Numbered from the stretch's first letter, positions 10,940 to 24,060 are shown. The stretch: DNA of 64,000 nt from Adenophora triphylla var. japonica (GCA_022495995.1 JAFEMH010000927.1:310001-374000), one strand, 5' to 3'. Notes: generated from the sequence alone by a model not told the origin. Translations and numbers: made by a program.

Positions 10940-13640
10940 ATGGAAGGTGAAGGAGGACCAATGGCTCGTCATGGAAGGACCGATGACGAAAGAACACGGT
11001 TGGTTCGGACCATTCGAACCATTGTTCACCCATTGAATCCGACGGAGTTTTATCCGGCGAGGGATAGACACAACTCCAAGGATGGGATCAAGAGACAAGT
11101 AAGTTTCCTACAAATTCCATTAATTTTAAGAATGTGCATTCTTTAAATGTTAGAAATTTGCTAGGAATGAACTTAGGGATTTTGGTGCTTGAATTGGGGC
11201 TTTTGACTTTGCTATGAACCTTTGTCGAAATTGACTAGGATGTAGTTCGATTGACACTATGGGTGGATGACATAAAAATTTTGGTTGCAAAATTCCATGT
11301 CTAGATGCATTTTCCAAAATTAAAGTAGCTTTAATTCGGAACGGAGTAAATTTTCGAAATATTCGAAAGAGATTTGAAAGTTTCGGATTCGACGGAGTTT
11401 TCGAAAGATTTTGAAAGTTCCGGATTCGACGGAGTTTTCGAAAGATTTTGAAAGTTCCGGATTCGACGGAGTTTTCAAAATGTTTTGAAAGTTCCGGATT
11501 CGACGGAGTTTTCAAAACGTTTTGAAAGTTCCGGATTCGACGGAGTTTTCGAAATGTTTTGAAAGTTCCGGATTCGACGGAGTTTTCAAAATGATGGGAA
11601 TATACGTAGGAAATGAATAAGAACCGTATCTGCATTGCATCCTTTTGACATGCGTTGGTGCATTTCTGTTGACGTTGCTTCGTGCCGTTTGTCTCATAGG
11701 GACAGGGACGGTTAATACTCATAACCAAAAGAGTCGGGGTGCCTTTGAGGCGGTGCGAGCATTGTGGGATATTATCCCGGACGTGGCTCGAGAGGGAGAG
11801 AGGAGTCCGCGGCAGCTGGTGCTTGACTCCGGGTTGGCTGGGTTCATCGGCCGTGGCCGCGATGTACCGATACGCCGAGGGCCAGGTCTATGTATGTTGC
11901 TATGAGTGAGTATTGGTGGGATACGACCCACACTTTTCATTTCAGATGGGGGGAGGCGACGGTGACTCCCACGGATTTTGCCGCTATCACTGGGTTGCCG
12001 ACTTATGGCAACACGCTGGTGTGGGTTGATGGTTACACCCCTGAGCAGCTTGTCCTCTGCCGGGTTTTGATATTACCGATGCCGTGGGCTTAGGCATTCG
12101 GTACAGTGCCGATGGAGAGGCATCTCGGAGGCGGGTGTCGCCGATTATCCGGGCCGGGTCCTCGAGGATGACCGCGGAGCGTCCGGCTCGAGGGTTCCTT
12201 TGGTTTGCGCCGTCGCCGACTTTATTCTCGACTTCGACACGTCTTGTCACTTCCCTTTGCTCGGGTCGCCGGTAGACTTGGATGCCGTGAGGGGGTTCGC
12301 GTGGGGGAGGCCGGACTCGGCCGAGCTCTACCATTCCCCGGACAGTTCTCGCGGGAGAGGAGCACTCCTTTAGCCGCTTCACGCCCGTATTGGATGTAAG
12401 TTTACGTACTTTTCTCTTCCTTGCCTCTTTTATGTACTCGTATGTATCTCGCTTTGAGCCGACATAACTTTCCATTCTTTTCGCGGTGTCCGGTGCTACG
12501 AGGTGTTCAAATTCGTTGTGCTTGGGACATCAAGGAGCCGTACCGACCCCTCGTTCCCCGCCATGCCGATTTGGCGTAAGAAGGCGAAGAGGCCGGTCTC
12601 GTCGAGAGTTGGCACTCGAGTGTCATACGAGGAGATATCTCGGCACCGAACCAGGAGTTCTCTCGAGAGGATCCACTCGACCCGGTGGAGTAGGTTCGAT
12701 GCCGTCGCCGTTCGTATTGCCGCCGAGACTACACGGCGGCGAAGCTCCTGGTGGGACTTCACTGCGATGCCATGTATCTGGGGGAGAGGGTGACTCGTCA
12801 GCATAGGCAGGGATCCCTTCCTTTGGTGCCGGTGGATCCTCCTTTGTACATGCAGCACCCCCGGGAGATGCCGATTGATGAGCTGGAGGGGTACATACAG
12901 GGCGTGTATTACACCGAGTACGTCATAGCGGGGGCCGCCTATGATGTTTTCTTGAGGATGAGGCTGAGGAGCCCGCAGTACAAGATAGAGAGGGCGAGGT
13001 CCCCGGGAGGTCCTCGAGATTTTCCTGGTCCCGCGAGCTAGGCTAGCGTACGAGGGGCCGGACGGTTCGCGTAGGCGACTTGTGATCCCGCTCCTATGAG
13101 CCGAGACCACGATACAGGCGGACCCCAATGCTTCGGTGAGCACCCTTTTGATTTTCTCGCATTTGATAGTAGCATTCTCGCAAATGTTGCATCTCGTATT
13201 TTACGCTTGCTTTCCGATGACTTTCCCGGTTCGCAGTATCCGGCCGTACGTACAATGACGCCAGCGAGGCCGCGGACGGTGGTCCGCCTACGCTAGGAGA
13301 ATCGTGGAGTTCATGCGGTGCAGCCTCCTGAGGAGCGTGGATGTCCGTGATCGGGGGCCGTCTAGGCCGAGAGATTCGCCCGCTCCCACAAATGGTGGGG
13401 AGGACTTTACACAGGGGTTCGCGCTCGCGGCGGAACGGCCGGATTTGGAGCTCCTTCTTCGCGCACTCTGGCGCGAGAGGGGGAGTCCTCGAGTTCGCGC
13501 ATCTCGAGGAGGCCCTTCGCCTATTCCCTACCGGGAGGAGTTTGGCGAGTTCCTGTTTGCGACGGATCCGGCAAGTGCGGAGCAAGACGTCGAGTGTACG
13601 GATGACGAGCAGACTCGCAGTAGTCCCCTTTTACCGCTTT
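10940..13640 (+). pseudogene. antisense plant mobile domain (PMD) gene, broken
   Basis: Plus-strand gene inside a minus-strand retrotransposon. A first exon with good start context (GCCATGG, 10940) runs to a CAA|GTAAGT donor at 11098/11099. A likely acceptor, CTCATAG at 11693-11699, opens a region reading AFEAVRALWDIIPDV, then after a frame change SEYWWDTTHTFHFRWGEATV and TDFAAITGLP (about 11895-11990), the signature start of the plant mobile (aminotransferase-like) domain. Another GTAAGT donor lies at 12396. The domain continues as YLGERVTRQHRQGSLPLVP (about 12775-12835) and ends near 13640. Family fact: PMD proteins occur in plant transposons and in MAIN-like host silencing factors. At least three frameshifts make this copy nonfunctional. 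Intron 1 holds the 37-bp repeats. Confidence 0.72.
11371..11594. repeat. 37-bp tandem repeat, six copies, in an intron
   Basis: Six units of GAAAGTTCCGGATTCGACGG plus AGTTTTCGAAAGATTTT, period 37 bp, differing mainly at the GAAAGA/AAAATG positions. They lie between the predicted donor at 11099 and acceptor at 11699 of the PMD gene. The long minus-strand open frame across them is a composition artefact. Confidence 0.92.
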
Positions 13641-14184
13641 CTTTCTTTACCGCTTTGTTTAGACAAAATGCATGTATTTGTCAGAACAAATTTTGATTTG
13701 AACCGTATTTGCAAAAAGGCGCCCGTGGGGCGGAACTCGTATTTCGCATATTTATTCTCGTGATCACCTTCGTTATTTTTGGCAAATAAGGAAGTAGGTT
13801 AATCAAAAATAAATAAAATGAGAAATGCATTAAAAATTGAACGGGTCAAAAATTAAGCATGTATGCACTAATTATTAATTATTTGCACCGTTGCACGAGC
13901 CCTGGCGGAAGGGATACCGATATTTGTTGCATGAAACCATGGGCAAGCACGCAGATTTCTCAAAGGTGAACAGGAGTGGCTTGGAAATGTTTCCAATTTA
14001 GGGGCAAATGGCCGCAGAGTTGACCAAGTCAATCGGCAGAGGAGTCCTACGGACTTGGAATGAATTTCCAGATTCTTTAAATTGCGCTTCAACTTTGCAA
14101 TTGTTTAAGAAACTCGCGCATAGTTTTTTGTTCATCTCGGCTGAATTCCTTTTCATTTCTTAAGGTTCCCTTCATTTTCTCGAC

Positions 14185-15674
14185 ATGGCTCCCTTTCCCA
14201 AGTTATCGTCTCTGATGCAAGAGCGATATTTGGACAACTTTCAATCGTGGGTACGGAACCACACGAGGCGTAACAAAAGGTTTTTCGAAGGTCAGTTACT
14301 GGATTAAATCTGCTTGGGCTTTGAAGGAGCTCATGCCGATTGGGATCTTTTGAGAGCCGCGTCTCGGTTTGGGACGCACGGAGGAATGTGTACAAATTTT
14401 TCGTACAACGAAATCACTCCTACGTTTGAAGATTTCCGGCCATTCGGGAGGACCCGAGACGGAAATGCCTAGTTCTTCCGTATAGCCGGTGGCATGGCCA
14501 CCGTTGAGAAGCTAGTGTCTTTGTTTGGTATCTCTACTGAGAAGCATACGGATGCCGATACAGATACCGATTACGTTGACATTTCGGACCGCCCGAAAGA
14601 TTTGCCTGAGCCGAGGGGAGCGTCTTTTCGTGGGACGCGTTTGCTCGTGCGCGATTGCTACTCTGTTCACATTCACGTCTCTCGGGTGTGTGCCATCACA
14701 AAGGTAATCGGACCTCGGTGAGGCAAAGGCCGGAGTGGGGGAGACATCGTGCCGCCGGTCTTGGGCGAGACGTTCCCGGGCATAGCCGGATGGCGACCGG
14801 TAGCCGATACATGTGGGGAGGGAGTCCCGCTATGCCGACTCATGTGGTTGAGGGAGAGGCTACAGATGATGCCCGAGGTGCCAATGTCCCGTGACGCTTG
14901 GTCTTTCTCGCGACGTCCTTCCGGTGATAGGGGCGATCAGCCGAGCCGGAGCTCGGATGGCCGCACTTTGCACGCATCACTTGCGATGGTGGGTTCCCCA
15001 TTGGAAATTACAGACTTGTAGGACCACTCAGAGGGTCTGTTGATCGTCGAGTGCCGGGCCGTCTCGCACGTCTTTCTATATTCCATCATTGGTTCTCAAG
15101 CGACAAGACGGGCCGGAGCATGCCACCGACCGATCTCGAGTTATGCCGCTACCTTTGAGGTGGGATCTTCGCGGATGGAAGATCCTTCGACGCTATTGCC
15201 GATCACCCCGGTGGCAATACGCGTCCTTTCCCGCCAGTGGTTCTCTTTCACCGAGAGAGGGCATTGTTCTCTCGACGCAAAGATCCGAACCGGTACGAAG
15301 AGTGTATGGGGAGACACGATGGCTATCTTGTGGAGACGGAGTGAGCCGCGGGTGCCGATCACCCGGACACCTCGACCTTGAGGAGGACAGAAGCAAGGGC
15401 TAACCCCGGGAATCGTATCGCGATGCCATGGCCGATTATGAGGCAAGTGCCGATCGGAGGCCAATCAAAGCACCGTGATGATGGCTCAAGCGAGGCGGCT
15501 CGAGACAGAGCTAGAGAAAGGGTCGCGTTGACTCACAAGCTTGACGGAGGCGTCGGGAAGAGTCCCCGAGCCAGTAGAAGGCCTACCGGAATATTTCCCG
15601 CGAAGGTGAAGAACACTCGCCGGGAAAAGGGAAGGGGAAGAAGGATGAAGGACCTAGTACGGAAACTAGGTTGA
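14185..15674 (+). pseudogene. second antisense gene, DUF7745-like, broken
   Basis: Plus-strand frame starting MAPFPKLSSLMQERYLDNF (14185) with one TAA at about codon 41, continuing ADWDLLRAASRF and FSYNEITPTFEDFRPF. The pattern LL.AA.RF...F.YNEI.PT.E.F resembles the N-terminus of a transposon-associated plant domain I recall as DUF7745; that name is from memory and unverified. A later segment VLGETFPGIAGW (about 14758-14793) fits the same type of protein. Frame changes occur near 14475, 14730 and 15020, so it is a pseudogene. It lies between integrase and the PMD gene, same strand as the latter. Function is unknown. Confidence 0.5.
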
Positions 15675-16179
15675 CCTTGCCGTCCCGTAGTATCCACCCA
15701 TTGTCATTGCATACACATTAATTGATTAATGTTTTATTGTAGTTTTGCTAGCGTGTAGCGAGTCAAGAGTTGACCGTGCTTGAACTCATCAAAGAATGTT
15801 TTAACCGTTATGAATTTGTAGGTTAAATGAAAAGAGTTTTTCAAACACAAGCAATTGATGCTTATTGTATTTTTTTGTTTTTTTAGACCGAACCAATGAT
15901 GGCCGCCACGTTCCCCTTTTTACAATTGGACTAAGGGGCTCAGTCACCGTAGTTCGACACTTTAGGTGAATTTGAGAAAACAAAGACAAAAGAAGTGCGA
16001 CTGCTTTTTACCCGGATCATTAGCGGGAATGTATCCAATGGGTATTACTCTTTAGCACTTTAATTTACCGAGGGGGACGGTGTATGGGGAAGGAGAGTTG
16101 ACTCGTGCTCTTCCTCAAACGAAGTATCGCGGAGCTTGCTTCCGTTCACTGGGTTAACGAAAGGGTTTCCGTCCAAGTC

Positions 16180-17290
16180 TCAAGCTAGCTTCATGGCTCC
16201 TCCTGAGAAGATTCTTTGTACCACGAACGGTCCTATCCAGTAGGCTCCCACTTTCCGAGGGGATTGGTCTCGCGTAGGAGGCTTTTCCTTTAGCACCAAG
16301 TCGCCTTCTCCGATGTCTCGGATCTTGACTTTCTTGTCGAATGCTCGTGCCATTCGCTCCGATAGGCTCGAGTGTGTTCCATGGCTTTCAATCAAGGCCG
16401 TCGAGTAGAGCAAGTTCGTCGTGACGGCTCAGTAGCCATTCGACTTCATTGATCCCGTTTTCCAAGAGGACTCTGAGGGATGGAATTTCCAATTCCACGG
16501 GCAACATCGCTTCCATTCCGTAGGTAAGCGCGAACGGAGTCTCCCCGTGGCGGTTCCGACCGATGTTCGGTATCCCTGCAGGGCTAAATGTAGCTTTTCG
16601 GGCCTCCCGACCTCCGGTGGTCATCTTTCCGATTATCATGGCGAGAGTCTTGTTGGCCGCCTCTACCGCACCATTGGTTTGTGGTCCGTAAGGAGAAGAC
16701 TTGTGACGTGTGACTCGAATTCGGGCCGCAGTTGGTCACAATCTCCTTCGAAGTGAGTCCCATTGTCGGAGATGATCTCGCTGGGCACTCCGTATCATCA
16801 CATGATGTTCTCTCGAATGAACTCGGCCACCTTCTTAGAATTCGCACTTGTACGATCCGGCTTCTACCCATTTGGTGAAGTAGTCGATCGCGACTAAAAT
16901 GAACTCGTGACCATTGCTCCTCGGGAGGAGTGATCTTGCCGATGACGTCGATTCCCCATGTGGCGAAAGGCCATGGCGTAGTCATGCAATAGAGTTCATG
17001 AGGAGGGATGTGATTGAGGTTGGAGAACCGTTGACATTTGTCGCAGCCTTCTGACGAACCGGATGCACTGCTTCCATTGATATCCAATAGTATCCCATAC
17101 GGAGAATGATCTCGTGTCAATGCTCGGGCGTTCATGTGCGGACCGCATGTTCCGTTGTGAACTTCGCTCATTAGCTCGCCGGCTTTTTCTTTGTTTACAC
17201 ACCGAAGGAGTGGCCCTTGGTGGCGCTTCTTGTACAACATACCCCCTTAATGACGAAATGGGATGCCAGCGTTTTAATGCCATCATGTTT
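16180..17290 (-). pseudogene. Ogre-type integrase, broken
   Basis: Minus-strand segments in order: LYKKRHQGPLLRCVNKE (about 17238), a HHCC-type zinc region ending CDKCQRFSNL (about 17045-17015), TWGIDVIGKITPP (about 16960-16920) containing the first catalytic Asp, a later degenerate ISDNGTHFEG (second Asp, about 16770-16745), then RHGETPFALTYGMEAMLPVE (about 16555-16495) and the C-terminal DLVLKEKPPTRDQSPRKVG...YWIGPFVV (about 16320-16210), the GPF/Y module that ends gypsy integrases. At least four frame changes separate them. Confidence 0.85.
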
Positions 17291-17323
17291 TTGGCTTTGA
17301 TCCCTTCTTTGTATTTTCCATCT

Positions 17324-17890
17324 TCATTTGTGAAGGAAGCTTCTCCGCTTTGGAGGTACCGGTAAACTGATTGTACTGTGGTTCGTCGATCGTTTCTTTT
17401 TCTTTTTCGATCTCACAAAGAATAGGCGGGTGTTTCCCGTCCGCCTATTCTCGAGGGGTTTTACCGCTTTCCATCGGGAATTTCGACAAGAGAGGCGAGG
17501 GCTGCTGTGGCCTCGCGGCGGTTCCCGTCTCTTGGCAAATAGTGAAAAGAGATGTCCTTGAACCGAGCAATGAGCTCCTCCATGTACGCGTGGTACTTCG
17601 AAGGCCGAATCTACCGTCTTCCATTTGTTGGATACTTGATTGATGATCAATGCCGAGTCTCCATATACATCCAACTCTCGAGATGTTGCGCCGAGGGCGG
17701 CTTCCAAACTCGCCGCACAGCTTCGTATTCTCGCCGCATTGTTGGTTGCTTCGAAATTCACTTGACGGCTATGGGAGTATGCTCGTCCTTCGGGATCGAC
17801 AAGGAGCATTCCAATACCATTCCCCTTCTTGTTGGCCGCCCCATCGAAGAAGAGTTGCCGGTTTGCGCCGTCAAGTGAAAAGATTCCGTC
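17324..17890 (-). pseudogene. Ogre-type RNase H, broken
   Basis: Minus strand shows an LFFDGA-type start (about 17875-17850, first catalytic Asp), GIGMLLVDPEGRAYSHSRQV (about 17815-17760), FEATNNAA (the TNN...E helix region) and LDVYGDSALIINQVS (about 17665-17625, with the GDS catalytic Asp). This is the gypsy RNase H that degrades RNA template during reverse transcription. It is split over at least two frames. Confidence 0.82.
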
Positions 17891-18399
17891 GTCCGGAAAT
17901 TGCGGATCAGACCCTTAGGTTCATTGCTTGGGAAGTCGGCCACCGATCCGCCATTACTCGCCCTTTGTTGATTTTCCGACCATGTACTTGATGTCGAACT
18001 CACCAGAAGAATGACCACTTGGCTAGCCGCATCGACAGAGATGGCTTGTCAAAGAGATATCTGACGGGGTCCACTTTGGAGACCAGAGCACCGAATGCGA
18101 CCGCATGTAGTGTTTCGCTTCCCGACTACCCATACCAAGGCGGTACAAGTTTTCTCTCGATGCCGAGTAGCCGAGTTCACTTCCTTGAAGCTTTCGGCTT
18201 ACGAAGTAGATTGCATGCTCAACCTTGGAATCTTTCGCTCTTGTGCCAAAGATTGCTCCGATTGACGTGTCTCATATCGTCACGATACAGGAGTAGTGGC
18301 TTGTCTTCATGTGGCGGGCAATGTAATCTGGGGGATTAACCAAGTAGGTCTTGATTTTCTCAAAAGCCGTTTGGCACTCGGAGTCCCATTTGATGTCGG

Positions 18400-19495
18400 C
18401 ATTCTTTTTCATCGCTTGAACATGGGCTCGCAGAGAGATGTCAACTGGTTGATGAAGCGACCGATGTATCGAAGCCTTCCCATGAAGCTTTTACTCTGCT
18501 CAGTGGTTTCGAGGCGCTTCATGTCGATGATGGCCTTGATTTTCCCGGGATCGGCTTCGATACCTCTTTTCTCGTAACCATGTACCCCAAGCACCTTTGC
18601 CGCGCTTGACGCCGAAGGTGCACTTTGCCGGGTTTAGCCTCATGGAGTGCTTTCTCGAGTCCGTTGAAGAACTTCCTCGCATCCGTCATGTGCCGCATGT
18701 CCGATCCCTTGAGTGGATGATCATGTCATCGACGTATACTTCGATTTCTTTGTGAATCATGTCATGGAAGAGGGTCAGCTGCAGCCCGCCGGTAAGTAGC
18801 CCCAGCCGTTTCTTAGACCGAACGGCATGACCGTGTAACGCATGTCCCCCATGGAGTGGTGAAGGCGCCTTGGCCTCGATCCTCCTGACATTTTGATCTG
18901 TCAGATCCAGCGAACCCGTCCACGAAGGACTTTACTTCAAAATTTGCCGTGGTGTCGACTCAAAGATGTCGATGTTAGGCAAAGGGGAAATCATCTTTAG
19001 GGCCGGCCTTGTTGAGATCCCGGAAATCCACGCAAAGATCTCGACCTTTCCGTTGGCCTTGGTGACCGTCACGATGTTGGAGAGCCAAGTCGGGTACTCA
19101 ATCACTCGATGAAACCAACTCGAGCATTTTCTCAATTTCTTCTTTAACTTGCAAGGACCACTCGCTTGATCTTGCGCAGCTTCGTTTGACAGCTTGGATT
19201 CGGGATCCAGGGGAATTCTCGTGCTCCACGATCGAGGGATCGAGTCCCCGGCATGTCCCGGTATGACCAGTGCGAACACGTCAACATACTCCCGAGGAGG
19301 TTTATCAGTGGCTTCCTTTTTCGCATCGGCGAAGAAACCGCCCACTTGTGTCTCTTTAGGCTCTTGCACCGACCCTGTGTTCACTTTGGTCATAACCTCT
19401 TCGGCAGCTTGGGCCCGGTTGTCCTCTTGGTCAACTACACGCTCGAGAACTTCTTTAATGTATTGTTCGTTTAATGTGTCTCGCTTCTTTATCAA
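18400..19495 (-). pseudogene. Ogre-type reverse transcriptase, broken
   Basis: Minus-strand order: REYVDVFA (about 19300), a PLDP substrate-entry segment, VIEYPTWLSNIVTVTKANGK (about 19110-19045), a DLNKAGPKDDFPLPNID segment (about 19020-18970), MPFGLRN (about 18840-18815), a YVDDMIIHS active site (about 18745-18715), GYMVTRKE and FMGRLRYIGRFINQL (about 18490-18440). These are standard gypsy RT motifs. Many single-base frame changes mean no continuous frame exceeds about 190 codons. Confidence 0.87.
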
Positions 19496-20406
19496 TTGAA
19501 TTATTAACGTCTTTTAAGTTGTTTGTTAACTTATCGCTTGTTAAAGTGGCAATGAGAGGATACTCCGAAAGGTCGACTTTTCATTAAACAAGAACGGGAA
19601 TACATGATTGGCTACAACATTATAGTCCTCCGGCGTAAGGCCGTTGGATGACTCGTAGGACGGACTCGACAAGGACCGACTCGCAGGGTTTGAGACCGGG
19701 TTTAGGGAGATGTGGGTGCGGGCCCGCCTTGTCTTCCGCTTCGCCCGGCTTGCCCTTGGTCCGGTGAAAGTTACCCAATTCTTCAGGCATTGGCTGGATG
19801 CTTCGATGAGGGTGCGGGGATCGAGAGGCTTGGCTTCGCCGTCCCTATCATGGCGATCATGCCGTTGCTCTGAGCCCCGCCGATCAAGTTGGGCAGCTCC
19901 ATGACTTCTTCAAACAGACTCGTAGAGCCGGTCCACCGAGAGCGTCTTCTATGAATTCCCGGTTCCTTCGCTTTGGACTTACCGTCTCGAATGTGGCCTC
20001 TGGCCGATCCGAACAACTGTTTCCCATGGAGAGTACCTTGAGTTGCTCCTCCAAGTCTCGGGATTCCCTTGAATGTGTACTCATGCCGGACTGTGGTGGC
20101 AAGCTGGTCCAGGTAGAGCCGTGATGTCGAGGAACGCTCCTTATCGGATTAGCTTTGAGTCCTCTCAAACGCTTGAGGTCCCGTGCTAGCCGTTCCATTC
20201 TTCCCGTAGTCTCGTATCCGACTATCCCTCGCTTCTTTCTCATCTTCATCGCCTTCCGCCGGTCCCCCGCCCGCTGCTTCTGGCTCCGCCGTGCCGGTCC
20301 CTCGCCCCGCCGGGTTCCCCCTGCCGGTCCCCTGCCGCTGATCCTCAAGTTCCTTCGCTGGGGTCCCTCAGCTTCGCTGCCGGTTCCTCAGAAGTAATGA
20401 GCGAGG

Positions 20407-21270
20407 TCAAAGCCGTAAGGTCGGAGATTGGGTGTGCCGTCTGAGGTTCCCCTTGCGGGCCGTCGCTTGGTGCGGGCGAGCCTTTTGTCTTCCTTGATGT
20501 CGCCCGGTGTTGCACGTAGCCAAGCCCCCGGACCGTGGTGTGGTCCTCGACTTCAATAACTTGGTGTCGCCTTGCAGCCTTTTGCCGAGCCCCGGCCCCG
20601 GGATGAAGTTCATGAGTTTCATCATCCTCATGGCAGAGGAATCTGATCGTGAGACAAAGGAAGGTCCACGTTGCATATTTGGATCTTCGAGGTCTCCGTG
20701 AGTGAATCCAAGCATGGCATGTCATCATTATGCTTGATTTCCAACACCGGGAATGTCGTTGGTGCCGGTCCCCTGGTGACGCCGTCGCCGTAGATCGTGG
20801 TTAGCTCGTTGCCTTGCATGAACTTGAGGCACCGATGAAGGGTGGATGCCACGCCATTGATTTGATGCAGCCAGGACGCCCAGATGGCTGTGAAAGTGAT
20901 TGGAATGTCCAACACTTGGAATTCGGTGGGGATCACCCGCTACCGAACCGTATATGTTAAGAGTAGCAACCCCGAGAACCGTACGGGAAGTAGAGTCATA
21001 GGCCTTGACAAAGGTGGACTCAAGGCTTCAGATCTCAAGGGCTTGATGTCAAGCAGTCCATCATCTTGGCGGGCAAGACATTCATTCCGAACCTCCGTCT
21101 ACCAACACGCGGGGAAGGCGACGCTCGTCCACCGGACCGTGATGTAGAGCGGCTCATTGTGATCAGCCCCAAATTTTGGAAGGTCCAAATCTCGTGAAGG
21201 TGATAATGTTGCCATAGTGGATGTTGCCAATCATCTCGAATGACTTCATCCGGGGTTGCGCCCACGGGAC
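20407..21270 (-). pseudogene. Tat-type protease/linker (second copy) with G-patch-like motif
   Basis: Minus strand reads GMNVLPAKMMDCL (about 21075-21040, degenerate after the protease G-S-A/G core), then EFQVLDIPITFTAIWASW (about 20925-20870), GVASTLHRCLKFMQGNELTT (about 20855-20795) and MNFIPGPGLGKRLQG (about 20620-20570). This order (protease core, EFQVLDIP..LLGRPW, STLH.CVKF, then a PG.GLGK patch) is typical of Tat/Ogre gypsy polyproteins. A related protease and linker block also occurs at 24060-24560. Confidence 0.7.
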
Positions 21271-21299
21271 CATGGTACGGGCCAGCTTTCCTCTAGCTT

Positions 21300-24060
21300 G
21301 AGCTTGTGAGGATAAGAGGAGGTGAGCAGAGACCAAAGAGAAATGTTCGCCCGAGTCCGCTTGAGCCGAGTGAGGATCGGGTCCTCTTTTCAAGGAATTT
21401 GCGTCTTCGGGCCGGCCGGATTGTACTCGGCTCCGTCGGCTTTTTGGTGGCCTTAGGTGGTAATGCATGGATTTGACCCGATCGGGTTAGAACGCCGACA
21501 TCGGTTTGGTCCCTTCGAACAGCCGCTCCGAGTTGAGCCATAGTTAGAGGAGGATTCCCGTAAAGATAGGCCATATATGTCTTCCCTCAACTCATTGATT
21601 GTGGATGAATTCCTGAGCTTCTGCATTGACGGATTCTCGTCCCAGATACCGGCTTGGATGCCTCTCGCGGGGAGGTAGCCTACGCTTGACGCAGCTTGTT
21701 CAAATGTCGCGCACAAATGCTGGCCGCTCGAACCGAACCGTGCAAGGCCTAATCCTCCTGGGGAGGTTGGAGAGTTCTCGCTCAAGCGAACGGTCTCCTT
21801 GATCTCTTCACGGTATATCGCGTTCCTTTCCTTCTTGCCGAGCATACTCAGGCATTCCGGAGTTTGGGTCCGGCGATACTCGTGGTTTGCTAGTTTTCCT
21901 CCGCCCGGGGCCCAGATCAACCTTCTTGCAATGTGAGCCTCGCGTCGAGAGTTAGCGCTCGCGTTTCTTCCCATGTGAGAATAGCCAAGTGCTTCTTGAA
22001 CTGCGTGCGGCGCCTAGGTAAACCTCCATCGGGGAGAGTTTTCTCCTTTGCTTTATCCGAGTGGCGGGTATGTCGGAAGGTGAGTACACGGCTTCCCGAA
22101 CATCTCGCCCATGTGACTCGGTTGCCGCCCCGGCTGATCGTTCGTAAACGAATGCCGTAGACTCGGTGGAATTTCCCCGAGTAGTTGCTCGAGACGAATT
22201 TCCATCCTCCTCTTGTTTTTAAATAGACCTTCCTCCCCGAGTTGGCCTTTCAATTTGAGTGCGGAAATGATCCGTTCCCATCCTCCCAGACCCTCGGGAG
22301 TCCGGTTTTGTTGACTTCATGCCCGGCTTGGAAGAGAATGGTTTCATCATCTTCGCCGTCGCTTTCACAGAGAACTTGCTTTCCTGGAAGGTAAGCGCCG
22401 GGATTCTTTCCGCCGTGTCGTTCCATCTCCTAGGTCATCGGGACCGCTGACCACCCTCGCCTCGGCGCAGGGGTTGGATGAGAACAGACGGTAGTCAAGT
22501 GAAGTTGCCATGAGCAAAGCTCTTGAGGTCGAACCGGCTCTAGAGTGGCCTCTAGCTTTCTCGTCCGAAGCCGCCCGTGACACTTTAAGGGCTTGGTCCC
22601 CGTAGGTCTTTCGAGCTTGGTCTTCGTCCCAAAGACGACTTTCTTGAGCGGCTAGTTCCATGAGGGCTTTCCTTGCGAGAGCTAAGCAGCCTCCGTAGGT
22701 GCGCATCGTCCGGCTAGTGTCCGTAACCGTGATTACATTCAAATCGCCGAATGGCGGGAACACTTGGATTACGTTGACGAAGGAAGTCGGACCGACATTC
22801 CATGCGGCCTTCCTTGATCTCGACACAAGAAGTTTGCCCATATCTCGTTGATTGACCCCACGGGGTATTGAATTCTCGCAATGTTGACAGCCTCGTGATC
22901 TCGCTCGATCGCCAAGTCTATCGTAGCTAGCAATGACCGGCGTGATGTCTCGAATCCGGCCGCGACGGGCGGGAGTAGAATCGAACCGGAGCATGTTGAT
23001 GCCGAGGTGGTCATTTCCTATGCGTGGAGCCGACTCGCTTGCGGGGAAGACTTTCACGTATGTTTTCGGTGGCCGCCTAAGCGTTCCCGAGGTTGATCTC
23101 GACTTGTAGCAGGTGAGGAGCTTGGTCTCCTTCGGCCGTTGCTGCCCTCGGCCTTCGACGGCGCTGAGGGTATAAGCTTGACCGACGGCACGGGCCGGCT
23201 GCCACCGGGCCGGTACTGAAGTAGCGATGAGCTCCGAGCTCGCTTGGCCAAAGCCTCGTTTACCATGAGCAAAGTGCAACCGCCGCCGAGGGTGACCTTG
23301 GTATTGCGTAGACCGACGATAAGGACCGGATCCTTGGTATCATCGGGATATCTCGGAATAGATGATGTTGACGAAGTCGTCAACCACTTGATCGCAGGGA
23401 TTCTTCGTCGTGTCAACCAAGAACTTCCAATTGTCTGATAGCTACTCGTACCGGACGTTGAGCTTGACAATTTCCATGGTATTGGAACCTTGGTCGTAGG
23501 TGACCCGATCGGAAGGAGTTCCGTCCTCAAACCGAGCATGTGAATGCAGAGGTCCGCTCGCGGTCCGCGCGCCCTCGACTCCGAGAGTCCAGATTCATCA
23601 TCATCTCGACCGCTCAATCCAAACGTAGGGACGTATTGCGTCCGGTTGCGTTGTTGGAGCAAATAGGAAAACATCATGCTCTTCGTTGGAGAAGAGGGGC
23701 GCAATGGGTAGTTCCTCGTGGAGGACATCCCATACGACTTCCATGCATTCATCACGAGAATGACGGTGCTTGTTGACCTTTATCACAAAGATCTCTTCAC
23801 TGGGCGGGGCCGTAGAGTTGGTTTGGAGAATGCCGACGATCTCCGATTGGAGACGGGGGTTTATGTGCCCGCATCATGGCGATATTCGCCGTTTCCTTCC
23901 ACCCGCCTCCAAATGTTGGAAACGACAGCTGAACTTGATGTATCGGACCGCCTGTGGTCTCGCCCGCTCGAGTACGTTTACATAGTTAGCATCTCCGGAC
24001 TCGAGGGATTCTCGATGAGATTTGCCCCGTAGTCCTCGTTGATTCGAAGGAGGTAACCCC
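21300..24060 (-). other. unrecognised region of the Ogre-type element between two protease blocks
   Basis: GC-rich sequence with long minus-strand open stretches. Some look protein-like, for example FVNVIQVFPPFGDLNVITVT (about 22785-22725), followed by a TYGGCLALARKALMELAAQ segment, and EEHDVFLFAPTTQPDAIRPY (about 23680-23620). I recognise no domain. It could be polyprotein linker, a duplicated or nested piece of a relative, or a captured sequence. Confidence 0.4.

Noticed and set aside
11150..11728. 192-codon minus-strand protein
   Set aside because: Composition artefact of the 37-bp intronic repeat.
16547..17365. Plus-strand frames across integrase and RNase H (and similar frames at 24778-25387)
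   Set aside because: Shadows of the minus-strand polyprotein with no recognisable domain.
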